Shown: positions 11,299 through 22,680, counted from the stretch's first letter. The stretch: 64,000 bases of DNA from Plutella xylostella (GCF_932276165.1 NC_063997.1:3110001-3174000), one strand, 5' to 3'. The notes: generated from the letters alone by a model not told the origin. Translations and numbers: made by a program.

Positions 11299-11579
11299 TA
11301 GTTGAGTGTTAGGCTCCTGGTGCTATGCTTCTGGGAATTCCTAACTTCTTCAATGAAACTCAGATAGAATTTAGACAAACTGTATTAATTAAAATAGGCG
11401 CTGATTGTGCAAAAGGCCGAGAAATTTATGTTGCGCGGTCGCAGAGAGCTGAGCGAGTGTGTGTGCCGCGCCGCGATGTCTCGGAGCTCGCATCGCGCGA
11501 GTGGTGGAGGCACGAAGATTGCCGAGGATCCCCGAGGCGATGTAGGCAGGTTGTAGGTGTAGGCGTTCCGGTCGGAACA
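11299..11579 (-). repeat. 5' LTR of the BEL/Pao element
   Basis: Direct repeat of 4976-5256 with one mismatch (A at 11337). The right edge is set by the GTTAT target duplication at 11580-11584. It should carry the promoter of the element. I do not see a clear TATA box on the minus strand. Confidence 0.95.
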
Positions 11580-11584
11580 GTTAT

Positions 11585-12477
11585 TATGTATAACAGAATC
11601 TCGGAAGGTACATTGTACTGAAAGCTTTCCTAAAAACAAACGCCTTTCGAAAAAAGAGGCGTTTTTTCGTTAGCTTGAGAATAATCTAGAACCATGAAAA
11701 TTCCTGTGATTTTGTATCATTGGATATAATAATATACTAATAGTCTTTCTATGATTAACTATAACTATTACTGTTAAATTTTAAGATGTGTCCCTTTCAT
11801 TATGTATATACTTACTATATATACTTAATATTCACTATTATGAATCTATACCTAGTGTGTATAATAAACATTTACAGGTACAAACGTAATTTATAGTAAG
11901 CAGGGTCTAAAACGGTGTCAAAGCCCTTTATTTCAATTTCCCCGAAATGCTCTCTCCAAACGCGTGGTTAGTCATCTGGCACTAATGTTCCTGTTTAATT
12001 AACATTGAAAATTACTACGATGGAAATCCTTTATGATAGGGAAATTACGACAACACCACATCAATTGTGAAAGCCACCTAAAACCACTGGGTTTTAGTTA
12101 GTAATGTCGGTGTTATTCACTGCCTAAACTGAGGGCCGAACATTTATAACATATCTAATGGCCAAGTTTATGGTGCGCGATATAAATATTATACTGCTGC
12201 AACTAAATCTGATCTGTTAAATTCAATCGTACCAAAACATTACTTGTTAAATGTTGCGAAAAAGTAATCAGATCTCTTGTGAAATCTAGCTCTATAACGC
12301 GTAGTTCGTAGTGCTTATCTCGTAGCCCGTAGCCCGTAGCCCGTAGCCCGTAGCGCGTAGCCCGTAGCTTGTAGCTCGTAGCAGAGTTTTCCCGTAGGCG
12401 TGCAAACCGTGGACTCAACTTTACTGGTGAGTCGCCGTTGGCTGAGTCAATTTTAGCTGCTGTCAGAATAAATTTCA
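11585..12477. other. Noncoding stretch with a heptamer tandem repeat
   Basis: AT-rich sequence without a supportable gene. At 12297-12383 it contains a short tandem array (listed separately). At 11637-11668 there is a small hairpin followed by a T run. Confidence 0.5.
12297..12383 (+). repeat. Heptamer tandem repeat (GCCCGTA)n
   Basis: About twelve consecutive 7-bp units of the type GCCCGTA. The central units are identical and the edge units carry substitutions such as TTCGTAG, CTCGTAG and CTTGTAG. The arrangement, perfect in the middle and decayed outside, is typical of a simple minisatellite. The minus-strand open frame that reads it as YGLRATGYGLR is a by-product of the repeat. Confidence 0.85.
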
Positions 12478-12743
12478 TATACAGGGTGTTGCAAAAAGGG
12501 TATAGCCAGGTAGGGCCAGATGCCTGCGACATATCTAAGCCCGAAACTGAAATCAGACTTTCAAAATTCGCGAAAAAAAAATAATTCATTTTTCATAGAA
12601 ACTTAGTTGGGACTTTTGACTATTTAGAATGATATATTTTTTTCGCTAATTTTGAAATTATGATTTAAGTTTCGGGCTTAGATATACCATGCTGCACATG
12701 TAGGTTTCGGCTTAGTATACCCTTTTTGCAACACCCTGTATAT
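12478..12743. mobile_element. Mariner/Tc1-like MITE, TIR TACAGGGTGTTGCAAAAAGG
   Basis: The ends form a perfect 27-bp inverted repeat (12478-12504 against 12717-12743) starting TATACAGGGTGTTGC. A second inner inverted block around TAAGCCCGAAACT (12536-12548) and AGTTTCGGGCTTA makes most of the element fold back. TA at both edges is compatible with a TA target. There is no transposase frame. A single related end (TACAGGGTGTTG) lies at 15660. Confidence 0.8.
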
Positions 12744-14914
12744 TTTAAAGCTACAGCAGCGATTAGGCAATAGACACGAACGCTCTTATAGATGCTTCTC
12801 GGCCCAACCGATGACGGAACTCGGGACGGTCGGCACAAGTGTAGAATATGAACTATTTACATACATAAGCAAAATGCATTTAGAGCACACGTCAATATAA
12901 TTCTAGATGGTATAATTTTTAAGAATTGAACTCACGGCCTCTTTCTATCCTATGCGATTTGCCACCACGCCTTACGAATTACTTATGTTACATTATTAAT
13001 CTCTAATCTCACACACAGTTTCATTCCCAACATTAACGTTTAATCCCCCCCAAATGTTATCGAGAGTGGGCAGGCGGCACTGATATTGTCAACACTGAAT
13101 ATGGTTGACGGGGCCGAAACTAGCACAATAGGGCCATTTGAGCGACGGAAGACGTTTTATATCTGGCAATGGCACAATAAAGGGGACAGCCAATTTTGTC
13201 ACAACTCATTGGGGGTCTTATCTTGACCGCGAAGCCGCAGCAGGGCGCGATACACGGGGCGAGTGACACTATCGCAGAGGATTGTATACATTGCTCGGTT
13301 GCATCTGAGTGTCGAGTGGAGAGAATGAATGCTACTAGCGTAAGATGTCATTTTACATCGGTTATTTCTTCAACTGACAGTCGGGTTACCCACTTACTCG
13401 ACAACTCGCTCAGCACAAGCTTGGTGGACTAGGCCTAAAAAAAACCTTCCTTCATTGGAAGGAGACCCGTGCCCCAGCAGTGGGACGTGATAGGTAGTGA
13501 TGATAATGATGATTTATCGCTTTCTCCTGTACAGAAATTTATCATCAACAACCCTAATATCCTGCGCTTATGGATTCAAAACCTTTTCTATGGAAGCGTG
13601 TCATCTTTTATTCAAAAGCAGCAATGTACACCATACTGATTCCAGCAATCCTAACCATCACAACTTAGACGAAAACTAGACAAACTTACATTTTCCTTCT
13701 GAAAGTGCCAAACTGGTTCCTCTGTACACAATAATAGAAAACAATTTGGTGAACAGATACATTTGCACCAGAATAGCGGCTATAACCTCCCAAGCATCAA
13801 CAGTGTAACTGTATTCTTATTTTATACATCGTAATAGCGAAGAAAATAACGAAATTTCTCCCAATGTCGAAACTATTCGATTTAGCCGAAGAGAAATACA
13901 GTTTTGTTATGCTAATGAGGTGCATTTGCAATGGTAGACAAAGATATGATGTTTTTATTTACGTTGAACAACAGATTGGTTCGTTTGGTTTTAATAAGAT
14001 AGACTACTTATGTCTTTTAGGTTAGCTCGTAATTTAAAAGCTAAATGCATACATGGTGTTATAAAAGTAAAGTAAGCTAAAATGTTTCTATATTTACATA
14101 AACATAAAACATAAAAATTCTTTATTCGGTGTCTAGCACCACTCACCAAAAAATAGATTTACAGATTAGCACTTTCTCAGAACACAATAAGGACAATTAT
14201 TGTCATAAGACATAAGTAATTGTTTCGTAGAATTACAGGTAAAGTAAAAGATCCTATAAAACAAGCTAATCCGACACTTTGCATTTACAATTCATAAACA
14301 AGAGAGCTTCCATGTTTTTCGTTCTAGAAATATGCATATCTACTGGCTTATAAAATAAAGAACTAAATGAGAACTCTTTATACTGCAAATGGATTCGGTA
14401 CTCTGGAGTTTGCTTATATTTTAAAGATTTTAATAATATAGTAAGGTGGTGTATTTAGAGGTAGGTAACAAAAAAATGTTATCAAAGTAAACCAATGACG
14501 ACCTTATAGTACTAAAATCACATGTTGCTAGTGATTAATTAAAATGACTTAGACATAATAAACTTTAGACAATTAATTATAATATTATAATTTAAATTAA
14601 AAAAATGCTATATTTATAAATCGTGCACTATATTCAGTGCAGTTTTACTAGTTTACTATGTTTTTGAAATAAGTAGGCCAATACCTCCGCGATCGAATAA
14701 ACTTATTTACACATATTTGTAGTTCAGACGCGTGCTGTATGAATACCAGTCTTTAAACCTGTACATTCCGTAATTCTAGCGGCATAAGATATATTTTTGA
14801 ACAGCACGTGTTGTTCGTTTCCTTGTATGTACCTAAACCGAACTCTTAAGTAACGCTTTGAAACTAAAGTTAGTACAAATTTTAGTTTTGAACTTCGCTC
14901 CACTGACTATAGAG
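12744..14914. other. Noncoding stretch with one LINE tail
   Basis: Mostly AT-rich sequence without recognisable genes. At 13436-13515 there is a short LINE 3' tail ending in a GATGAT-like repeat. The small open frames near 13196 and 13497 have no recognisable domain and I treat them as chance. Confidence 0.5.
13436..13515 (+). mobile_element. LINE 3' tail fragment
   Basis: The sequence encodes the end of a LINE protein (RPVPQQWDVIGSDD) and ends in GATGATAATGATGAT. This is the usual terminus of a lepidopteran non-LTR element whose protein ends with a PVPQQWD-type motif. Only about 80 bp remains. Confidence 0.6.
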
Positions 14915-15544
14915 TAGTGTTGCCACGAATAGTGAATTGGCCGAATACCGAATACCGAATATTCGGCGACGCTGCCGGCCGAAGCGCCGAATATTCGGCG
15001 CTACAACCTGTTTTTTTTGTTCTTGGAACTGCTTTGACGAAGTCGCTACAGATTATATGAGAAATGCTCATTATTAGGAGGCAGAATGCTGTGGCAAACG
15101 AGTTGAATTTTTATTTGATAATAATTCGCCTAGATCGGATGGCCGATCCTTACGAGTAGTGGTCAGCAAACAAAAAACAATACCCGAACCTTTTGAAATT
15201 TGCAAAAACACATTTTTTCCTTCACCTGGAAGTAGCGTTTATAGTGAGAGGTTATTTTGTGAGGATGGTTACAATGAAAAGCGCAATCGTACGCTACCAA
15301 AAAATGCTAAAATGCTCGTTTTTATCCAGCACAAATTACTACTGATTAATTTTAAGTACTAAAATGTTGTGATTTGGAAATAAATACACAATTTTGATTA
15401 AAATAACAAGTTATTTTTTTACATGATTAACTATTCGGTATTCGGCCCGAATAGTACGCACTATTCGGCCGAATACCGAATACTGAAAAAACTGGCCGAA
15501 TAGGCCGAATACCGAATAGTTGCCGAATATTCGTGGCATCTCTA
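14915..15544 (+). mobile_element. Deleted hAT element with 8-bp target duplication
   Basis: A 630-bp element lies between exact 8-bp duplications CTATAGAG (14907-14914 and 15545-15552), the size expected for hAT transposons. Its ends read TAGTGTTGCCACGAATA and, from the other strand, TAGAGATGCCACGAATATT, an imperfect terminal inverted repeat. Both subterminal regions are packed with CCGAATA / TATTCGG motifs, probably transposase-binding repeats. The middle encodes the last part of a hAT transposase. The element looks like an internal-deletion derivative of an autonomous hAT. Confidence 0.88.
15159..15362 (+). pseudogene. hAT transposase C-terminal dimerisation fragment
   Basis: The translation contains SSVYSERLFCEDG, KRNRTLPKNAKMLVFIQHKLL, the C-terminal dimerisation block of hAT (ZBED-type) transposases. 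Families usually have a serine-proline-rich lead and RLFS.AG in this motif. The DDE core and BED zinc finger are missing, so this is a remnant. The first ATG is not a true start. The stop just after the LLLINF block matches the natural end of such proteins. Confidence 0.85.
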
Positions 15545-18162
15545 CTATAGAGGTAGAGGCTATTTACTCCTATTTGTTGGATCCTTCTTTCTAACTTCAA
15601 TGTGCATACATCTTAATTCAAGAATGTTAGGATTTAGTTCCACACGTCCATTGTAGGATATACAGGGTGTTGTAAAAAGGGTATACTACCGAAAGAGGGT
15701 GACTCAGCTTTTGTTCTACGAGTTTTGATAATTCATGAATTTGTTTCGCCTCAAACCAAAAATAATATGTGAGATTTAAGATATGATGCCAAAATGATTC
15801 AGCCAAATCCGTGTAAAAATTTATAACAAACCCAATTTCAAGTATGAATCCCTTTACTCCCGATAGATTGTGGGGGAGGAAGAACCGTAAGCGGCTTACC
15901 TTCACCTAATGAGGCCTGTGCTTGGATGTTTTGACAAATTGCCATGATCTTACCATAACATCCATCTTTTATACGTATGTATACTTGGAACGAACATGAA
16001 ACAGTAGAAGTAACGAAAATAATGAGCAATCTGCCTTTAACTTTCAGCACATGAATCGATTAAATTAATTCACATACTGATAGAACTTTGATAAACAATA
16101 CGAGCTATAGATGGAATGTCGGTGCAAAAGAAATGTCTCGGTAAATAACACCTCATCGTAGATCAGAAATAATGGGACTGCTTCTGAAGATACAGTGGTA
16201 TCTTCAGAAGCTAAATTAGCTAAATTAGATCATAAAAACGTGAACACGTAAAATTATTGGTTCTAAATTCGTCAGTCGAAGATTTTCCATGTAAAAATTT
16301 AATACAATGAAATTAAAATGTATGCATTGAAGGTTTTAAATTATTCACATGTATGCTATAACCGTCACAAACTCACACACATAACCGTCAACTAGAATCC
16401 CTTTTTCCATTATGGATAAATGTTAGCATTTGTAACAAGAACGAGAGTGCCCCCCTTCATTTTCATGCCAACTTTGTACTCGTAAGTAATTATGTAAATC
16501 GCATTAAGAAAACCATTGTTTCTCCTGCCTTACTTAAATAAAATGGCTTACTATTAAAAGTTATGTTCTAACTTTATGGACATGTAACTTTTGTTTACCG
16601 ATAAGTGTGTTGTTTAAGCCTCTAATTGATCAGACATCATCACAGTCTCTAATAGATAAACATTAAACAATTATAATGTGTGGGGGTATAAGTTTTAAAA
16701 AATGAGATTGATGGGGTGCCGACATTTTGTAAATGGAACTTTTTCATTTTTCGTGAAGCTTTTCGGTTTAGGAGTCCTTTGGTGCAACTTTTACTGGAAC
16801 ATTTATTTTGCACTCGTTGCTCGTACAAGCGAGCATTCGGCATTCAGGGTCTTAAATATAAAAATAACGCTGCCGTTTTGAAAACGTTAATCACGTCTAA
16901 CTTTTTGTGGTATGGCCACAAGTGCTGCGATTGGAGCGCACCACAAATTATTAAATAAATTATAAACTTTTGCTAGCATATGGACATAAATTTAGCATCA
17001 AAGTAAATGTAATTTTATGTAAAACCTACCTGAATCCTAAGCGGGTGTCAATTTCCCGGCATACCGTGGTGATGAAAAGAATTATTATGTCTAAATACTA
17101 TGCTCCACCTTCTGCAATTTCAATCAACAGAAAGCCATTTACTGTATGTAGCCTTGCTTTAAACCTCCGTCTGTTCCGGTCAGTAAGTCAATGTCTCTGA
17201 GTAAGCGGCATAGACAACAGCTATTCGACGAGATAGACGTCTTGTACGTTGACAATAGTCCGGTCACTCAATGAGCACGCAAGAAGCCTCTTCGGGTGAT
17301 GTATAAACTGTATTTATTACAAAATTATTTCATAAGTGACATTTTCATTATAGTGTAAGTCACTCAGCATGAACACATGCCATAGACAACGTCACTGTCA
17401 AATTCCTCCCTGCTGGGTGATTTTCTATCTCGGGTGTCATGGACTCGCGATTTCCAACCGTATAAATCTATGATGGGTTTCTGACCATCTTTTGGCATCG
17501 GCTATCTCGGTCATGATCACTAAACGAATAGTGGGTATGAGATTTATCGATACACTAGAGGTTGCAAAATTTTTGTGAAAATATTCTGTGATTAGCCGAC
17601 TAAATGAAAACTTCATTTCACTTCAAACTACGACTACTGTATTTATCAAATCTTTAATTTACCGCATTATTTAGAAAAATGGCGATACTGGAAGCTATTG
17701 TCAAATGATTGTCAAAACGAACTGCAAGGAACCATCCAAAACAGACATTGATTTTGGTGTGTGTTTTTTTATAATTACCTGAATCCTGTGTTTTAATTGT
17801 TCATTATATCTAAGGTAAGTACATAATTAACGTATTACTATTAAAATTTTAAACTTAGTCATACACAGAACGAAATATGGGAAATTTTTACAAAGTCGTG
17901 AAAAATTAACATTTATTGTTCTTAATAAAAGCATTGAGATCAATGATTTCTAGTACGATACGCTAGTAATATAAGTCGATGATTGAGATCTAACACTTGG
18001 TACTGGGAACTCAGTTATTAAAAGTAGATTGATCACTGAGCCATTACATAATCTTCACATTTGTGCAGGTTGTGCTTGTTAGTAATATTTTTGTGAGGCA
18101 TAACTATCATGTGCTAAGAAAAAAGATTGAATAGGACATTAATATTGTATTTTATTTCCAGG
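15545..18162. other. Noncoding stretch, AT-rich
   Basis: No gene recognised. It contains an isolated MITE end at 15660 (TACAGGGTGTTGTAAAAAGG), a perfect hairpin at 16180-16211 and a partial MITE end near 16715-16760 related to the CACTCACGGGCAATGAAAA family. Small open frames here carry no domain signal. Confidence 0.5.
16180..16211. repeat. Perfect 14-bp stem hairpin
   Basis: GCTTCTGAAGATAC, a four-base loop AGTG, then GTATCTTCAGAAGC. The stem is perfect but only 14 bp long, too short for a microRNA precursor. It is followed by a short duplication of CTAAATTAG. I know of no function. Confidence 0.7.
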
Positions 18163-18410
18163 ATGGCGCCTTTAAGAAAAGTCTCAGATCGACAAATGGA
18201 CATTTTGTTGGAGTTCGTTGAAAGACATAAAGAGCTTGCTGTTGGCCGGTACCCTCCCGGCCCACTAGGCATACAATCAGCACGTTGGCTATGGGACAGT
18301 GCAGCATTACAAATACCTATATGAATTATATTCAATTGGGTCTGGAGTTACAAAAACTGGTAAAAAATTCTGACGGGCATTCACATGTAAAGTGACAATG
18401 TGCAATCATA
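18163..18410 (+). pseudogene. SANT/Myb-like protein of a PIF/Harbinger element, broken
   Basis: From a good splice acceptor (TTTATTTCCAG, ending 18162) the sequence encodes VSDRQMDILLEFVERHKEL and then SARWLWDSAA, matching the Myb/SANT-like DNA-binding domain found in Harbinger second proteins and zeste-type factors. The first frame stops near 18324. The domain resumes in another frame as LYSIGSGVTKTGKKF and then meets a TGA where the family has a tryptophan. A frameshift and a nonsense codon therefore mark it as dead. The transposase remnant lies 170 bp away on the opposite strand, the usual arrangement of the two Harbinger genes. Confidence 0.75.
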
Positions 18411-18579
18411 ACTTAAAGGTTAAAGTAGAAAAATTATTTTAATAATGATTAAAGTAAGACTGGTAGAAGCAAAATGTGATAGGAAGTTATGTGATTTAAA
18501 ATCAAAAATAAAAGCCATTAATATAAATTGTGTTTTTTATTACTAAATTATACATATACAGCAAAAATCAGCCTATCAG

Positions 18580-18974
18580 TCAGGTTATTTTAGTTCCTTG
18601 AAATTCACAGCCTCTGGACAAGGTTGGCCCGCATGCGCCCTGCATCTGCATCAGCAGCACCATAAGCCACGTTACCAATATGCTGCACCCGAATGTTACC
18701 AGCAGCAGGCAAGTTGTCGTCACTGGTATATTGTGTGCATTTGCTATATTGTGTAGTACACAGCAGTCATTTACTATTTTCGCAGCTTTGGTGGGCTCAT
18801 AGTGAAGCACACGGTGTGCCAGCAAACATCTCCAGCGTGTTTTAAGGGCCCCAATGCACCGCTCCACAGTATTTCTGACACGGCAATATAGATCAGTGTA
18901 GTGTTCTTCTGGGGATCCTACAGCTGCATAGAGGATAGGTTACCTCCATGGCCGTAGAGCATAACCAGAGTCCC
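18580..18974 (-). pseudogene. PIF/Harbinger transposase C-terminal remnant (HARBI1-like)
   Basis: On the minus strand, after a splice acceptor (TTGGTTTCAG), the sequence reads GDSGYALRPW, then a TAA stop, then PILYAAVGSPEEHY, then RNTVERCIGALKTRWRCLL and KIVNDCCVLHNIANAHNIP. These are the last catalytic motif and C-terminal helices of the DDE nuclease of PIF/Harbinger transposases, to which animal HARBI1 also belongs. The TAA falls between GYALRPW and PIL in an otherwise aligned motif, so the gene is inactivated. I find no upstream catalytic domain on the minus strand in the next kilobase, so the element is also deleted. Confidence 0.8.
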
Positions 18975-20734
18975 CTGAAACCAATTTTAAAAACAACAGT
19001 TAGGTACCTATACTTACTGAAAAAAAACAAATACCTACTGAAATAATTTCCTCCTAACTAATTAGGTACTTACTATTTACTAATTATAGAAGACCAAAAA
19101 TTTGCAAGATTCACAAAACAAACATCAAAGAAATATTATTTTGTTCAAGATCATAAGAACAAGAAGACTTCAGCGTCACAATAAAAAAAAAAAGTTATTT
19201 TCTACATTCTATGGTGACTCTATGGTTTAAAAGCTACTATTTACTAGTTGCCCAAGACAAGACGGTTGGCCAACCCAAATTAGTACTTATGATTCCAACT
19301 ATCCGATACAAAATACCAATCTCGGGTTTCGATAAAATATTCGCATACAAAATTTTAACAAGATGGCGGCCGGTGGGTATTGAAGCCCATACCAACTATG
19401 ACGTCATTATTCGACCCCAACCGAACATACACAATACGAATAGTGTCAAAATTTGCTTTTTGACAGTAAGATCACGGTGAAGAGAGTTATCAACGAGATA
19501 GAAAATAGCCCAGCTGTATACGCCCGGCGCATCCTGGGCTAGACTGCCTAACCGTTTCACGACGGAGGCAAACCCTGCATGGACGAACTCTATAATGTTG
19601 GTCACCGATACGATAAAAAGATTAGTCCTGTGCAAAAAACATAATTGCTACCCTACTGCCTACATAGTCATATTATGTTCACAATCCTACACTGCATAGA
19701 TACTTATCTGTAATTGCCTTTCAGCAAGGCTACGACTGCAATGCTTGCAAAAAATATTCGTAGTAAACATTCGTTCTTACCCGTGCCTTCATGTTTCCCG
19801 TACAGGATAGAAACAGTGAAATTACACTGTAATTCCGTTTACCCTGTAATCATGTAATTGCTGTACTGGAACCAGGTTCTCGCTTCGACCTTTTTAAGCA
19901 TACGAACAGGGCACAGAGTAGGCTATAATATATTGGGAGCATAGTGCTTAATTCTTTTAATTTTTTTGCAATAGTAGGAGGCTATTTTTGAATTATTATT
20001 TGGACAATAATAGTAATGAAATGTACAATCAGGTGGATTTTATGCTAATAAGGGTGTACAAAAAAAAACATTTTCAACAAAATACCTGTAAAGATACCTT
20101 ATCTACAAAAATAAAACTACAATTATATTTCACTCACAAAATTCTACGCTGCATGTCTAAAAGAGTCGGATTTTTAAATATATAAAACTTGCCTACCTAA
20201 TAACTTTTTTTTTATTTATAAAACTGTTAATCTCTATATTTTCCCACACTCTGCACCAGCGCTATGCGTTTATCCTGAATGTTCATTTTAAAAACAGCAG
20301 TAATCTTGCCGCTTTTAAACGTTTAGCGTTATTTTCATGATGTTTGTTTTTTTATTCGAACGCTTTCCGGCTTAAATACATTGCAGGAAAAAAAACTGAA
20401 ATTCGTTATGAACATATTGCTATGTAGTTAACGTTTCCCAAATATTACTTAACCAATATGTTATTAATATTTTGGTCGCTTTCCTATTTCGTAACCCGTA
20501 ATATTTATGTCCCAATATTAATTCGTATTGTATTAATCATATCTGTATTAGGCTTTAGCAGATCATCCGTTTAGATAAAATGAGATGATATCTAATAATA
20601 CTAAATTGTTATTATATTATTTATGTTTATTGACCTGTGACCTTGGCCGAAAAACAGGGGTGTATTATGTGTGCCGTTTCTGTGTGTGTAAGTGAGTTTT
20701 GACTGTTGAGGGTTACATGAAACCTTAACAAAAA
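18975..20734. other. Noncoding stretch beyond the Harbinger remnant
   Basis: AT-rich, no recognisable gene. Part of it may belong to the deleted Harbinger element, but I could not locate terminal inverted repeats that would define its edges. Confidence 0.45.
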
Positions 20735-21140
20735 CGAACCAACGAGAGCTGTCATGCAATCGGTACTTTTAATAAAATAATAAAAAAAAAAAAAAAAAAC
20801 GTTTATTTGAAAACCAACAAAGACACATACATATTGTTGAAACCTTGGTCCTCAAACTAGGATTCCCTGTGCTATGAGGACCAGGACCCGTCGTTGATTA
20901 TTTATCTAATTTAAAAGTGCCTATTAGAAGCATATATAAATTACAAAAGTTAAATGCTTACTTGCTAATTAGGGATATAGTTTAGATCTGATGAGATTAC
21001 ATCTGGTAGGTACATACTTAATTAATAAATTTAAGAAAAAAAACAGTTATTGAACATTTAACTTTGTAGGTACATTTTATGAAAGTAGAATATACAAAGT
21101 TAAAAATAATATTTGTGTGAGCTGTGTGTATGTGTGTCAG

Positions 21141-21195
<55 letters not shown>

Positions 21196-21345
21196 CATTA
21201 GAGCCCACTTAGCCCTGCGTAATACAACGAGGTATAGTCGTGGTTGGCACAAAAGCTCTCGCAAAATTACATTTTAGTGAGGTAGAGTGACCCCGCAGGA
21301 CTTTGGGAGGTCACTCTCTAAATCAACGAACGAACAAATGAGAAT
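20735..21345. repeat. GTCACTCT-family repeat split by a later insertion
   Basis: A dispersed repeat with the blocks ACGAGAGCTGTCATGCAATC, GGTACTTTTAATA and TACAACGAG, GTCGTGG, AGAGTGACC is recognisable at both ends of this interval. It also occurs at 25745, 29285, 40150 and 50109. Here its middle is separated by about 445 bp (20775-21219) flanked on both sides by TAATA, as if another element had inserted there. That insert begins with a long A run and contains a (GT)n tract. Confidence 0.6.
21142..21191 (+). repeat. (GT)n microsatellite
   Basis: An uninterrupted run of about 24 GT units. It lies within the sequence inserted into the surrounding GTCACTCT-family repeat. Confidence 0.97.
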
Positions 21346-22203
21346 TGACGGAGCATTTCAGCTCTTCTGTTATTGAAATAAATAAGTAATGATTAACATT
21401 ATTAATTAATTTGAGACCACTGATTAACTGGAGCAATTATCTTTTTACTTGTCTGTAACATATAAGTGAAAACTTGTAATTGGCTATCTGTAACTATTTT
21501 AAAATTCTTATGTAAAATAAATTAGCTGTAAGTTTTCCTATAATAAAAAATAAATAAAATAAAAATAAATAAATTATCACGCAAACGGCAACCTAAATAC
21601 AAAGAGATAGAGTGGTTAGTGCTGCAGTTTTGGTTTTTCCTAAGCTTCGGAACGCTTCAAATGAAGTGTGATAGCACATGTCCATCCGCCATTTCCATAC
21701 TGTTTCATTATCTGCGCGCGCTATACCAACAACTACACAATAAAGCTGACGAACACACGAAACAATGCTGTAAACAAACTACAGATTAGGCGAGGGCACA
21801 CAGCGCGGGTGCGACTAACACCGTCCGGTCACCGTCCGGTCACCGGACGGACCGCAAATATATGGAGAGACGGATAAAAGTAGAACCATCCGGATCCGGA
21901 GATAGAAACCCGATTTTTCGCTCGATATTGTTGGCACGTTCACCTAGAGTCGGCCGAATGAAAATAAAAGCTACGTACCGTTATAAGTATGGAAGAGTTT
22001 CCTATTCGGAATACTAAAATAGTATTTCTAGTGTACTTTTTACTAATTTTTTTTTTTCAAGCTGCTCACCGTATTTAATTTTACTAAGTATATGTATAAA
22101 ACTGAATGTAGGTACATGACATGTATAGTATAAGTATAAATTTTACAAATAGAAATGTATTTACCGCGAGTCCACTTCGCCTTACTTTTTCCCGTGGGAA
22201 TTT
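21346..22203. other. Noncoding stretch
   Basis: No gene recognised. Around 21815-21855 a short ACCGTCCGGTC duplication and its inverse CCGGACGG form a small foldback. The open frame over it is short and without domain similarity. Confidence 0.45.
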
Positions 22204-22336
22204 CAAGACGATAAATACGTAAGATTTATTTATTTATTTACTTAGAGACAAACAGTCATACATAATTTATCTGTAAACATAACTAGGTAGTATATTTTAG
22301 ACCTACAGTCCCATAAATAAAGTATTTATCGTCTTG
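22204..22336. repeat. Foldback sequence with 15-bp perfect arms
   Basis: CAAGACGATAAATAC at 22204-22218 is exactly inverted at 22322-22336. The centre contains an ATTT-rich run. It could be a small nonautonomous element. No target duplication is evident. Confidence 0.6.
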
Positions 22337-22378
22337 AAGATAAGTAGGGAATATTTCTATTAAGTTTCATCTAAGTAT

Positions 22379-22515
22379 GTACGGTCAGCTGCATTAGTAG
22401 CTATACACTTCTGTACCTTGTCAAACTGACGAACCGTGTTTCAATAAATAAATAGGCGGTTTCAGATTGGCAAGGCAAAAAGTGTATAGCTATATACTTA
22501 TGCAGCTGACTGTAC
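22379..22515. mobile_element. MITE with GTACGGTCAGCTGCAT ends
   Basis: Left end GTACGGTCAGCTGCATTAG and the inverted right end GTACAGTCAGCTGCATAAG pair with two mismatches. The pairing continues inward through TAGCTATACACTT. The element is about 137 bp with no coding capacity. Confidence 0.8.
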
Positions 22516-22680
22516 GTTCAGTATTTTTTGTGTGAAATAGTAACAAGCCTATATGTATGTTAAGCATGTGTATGTGTAATATGTGTATGTGTATACACAT
22601 TCTTCATATTACACCTTTATTATTTGAGTCAGTTATCCTTTTTATACAACCGGCAGCTTCCAATTAAATTAACAACTTTT

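Larger units (their letters stand above)
4976..11579 (-). mobile_element. BEL/Pao LTR retrotransposon, near full length and recent
   Basis: The element is bounded by two 281-bp direct LTRs (4976-5256 and 11299-11579) that differ at one position by eye (T at 5014, A at 11337). It is flanked by a 5-bp target duplication GTTAT (4971-4975 and 11580-11584). On the minus strand the LTR begins TGTTCCGACC and ends CACTCAACTA. Between the LTRs, in minus-strand order, lie a leader of about 830 bp, gag, a zinc-knuckle/protease/reverse transcriptase/RNase H frame, an integrase frame and a purine-rich tract next to the 3' LTR. The order protease-RT-RNase H-integrase, the 5-bp duplication and the pol motifs fit BEL/Pao. 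Two frame breaks interrupt what is normally one long reading frame. LTR near-identity implies a very young insertion. Confidence 0.95.

Noticed and set aside
11637..11668. AAACGCCT hairpin followed by TTTTTT, resembling a bacterial terminator
   Set aside because: The context is an animal genome next to an LTR element. No transcription unit ends there, so it is a chance structure.
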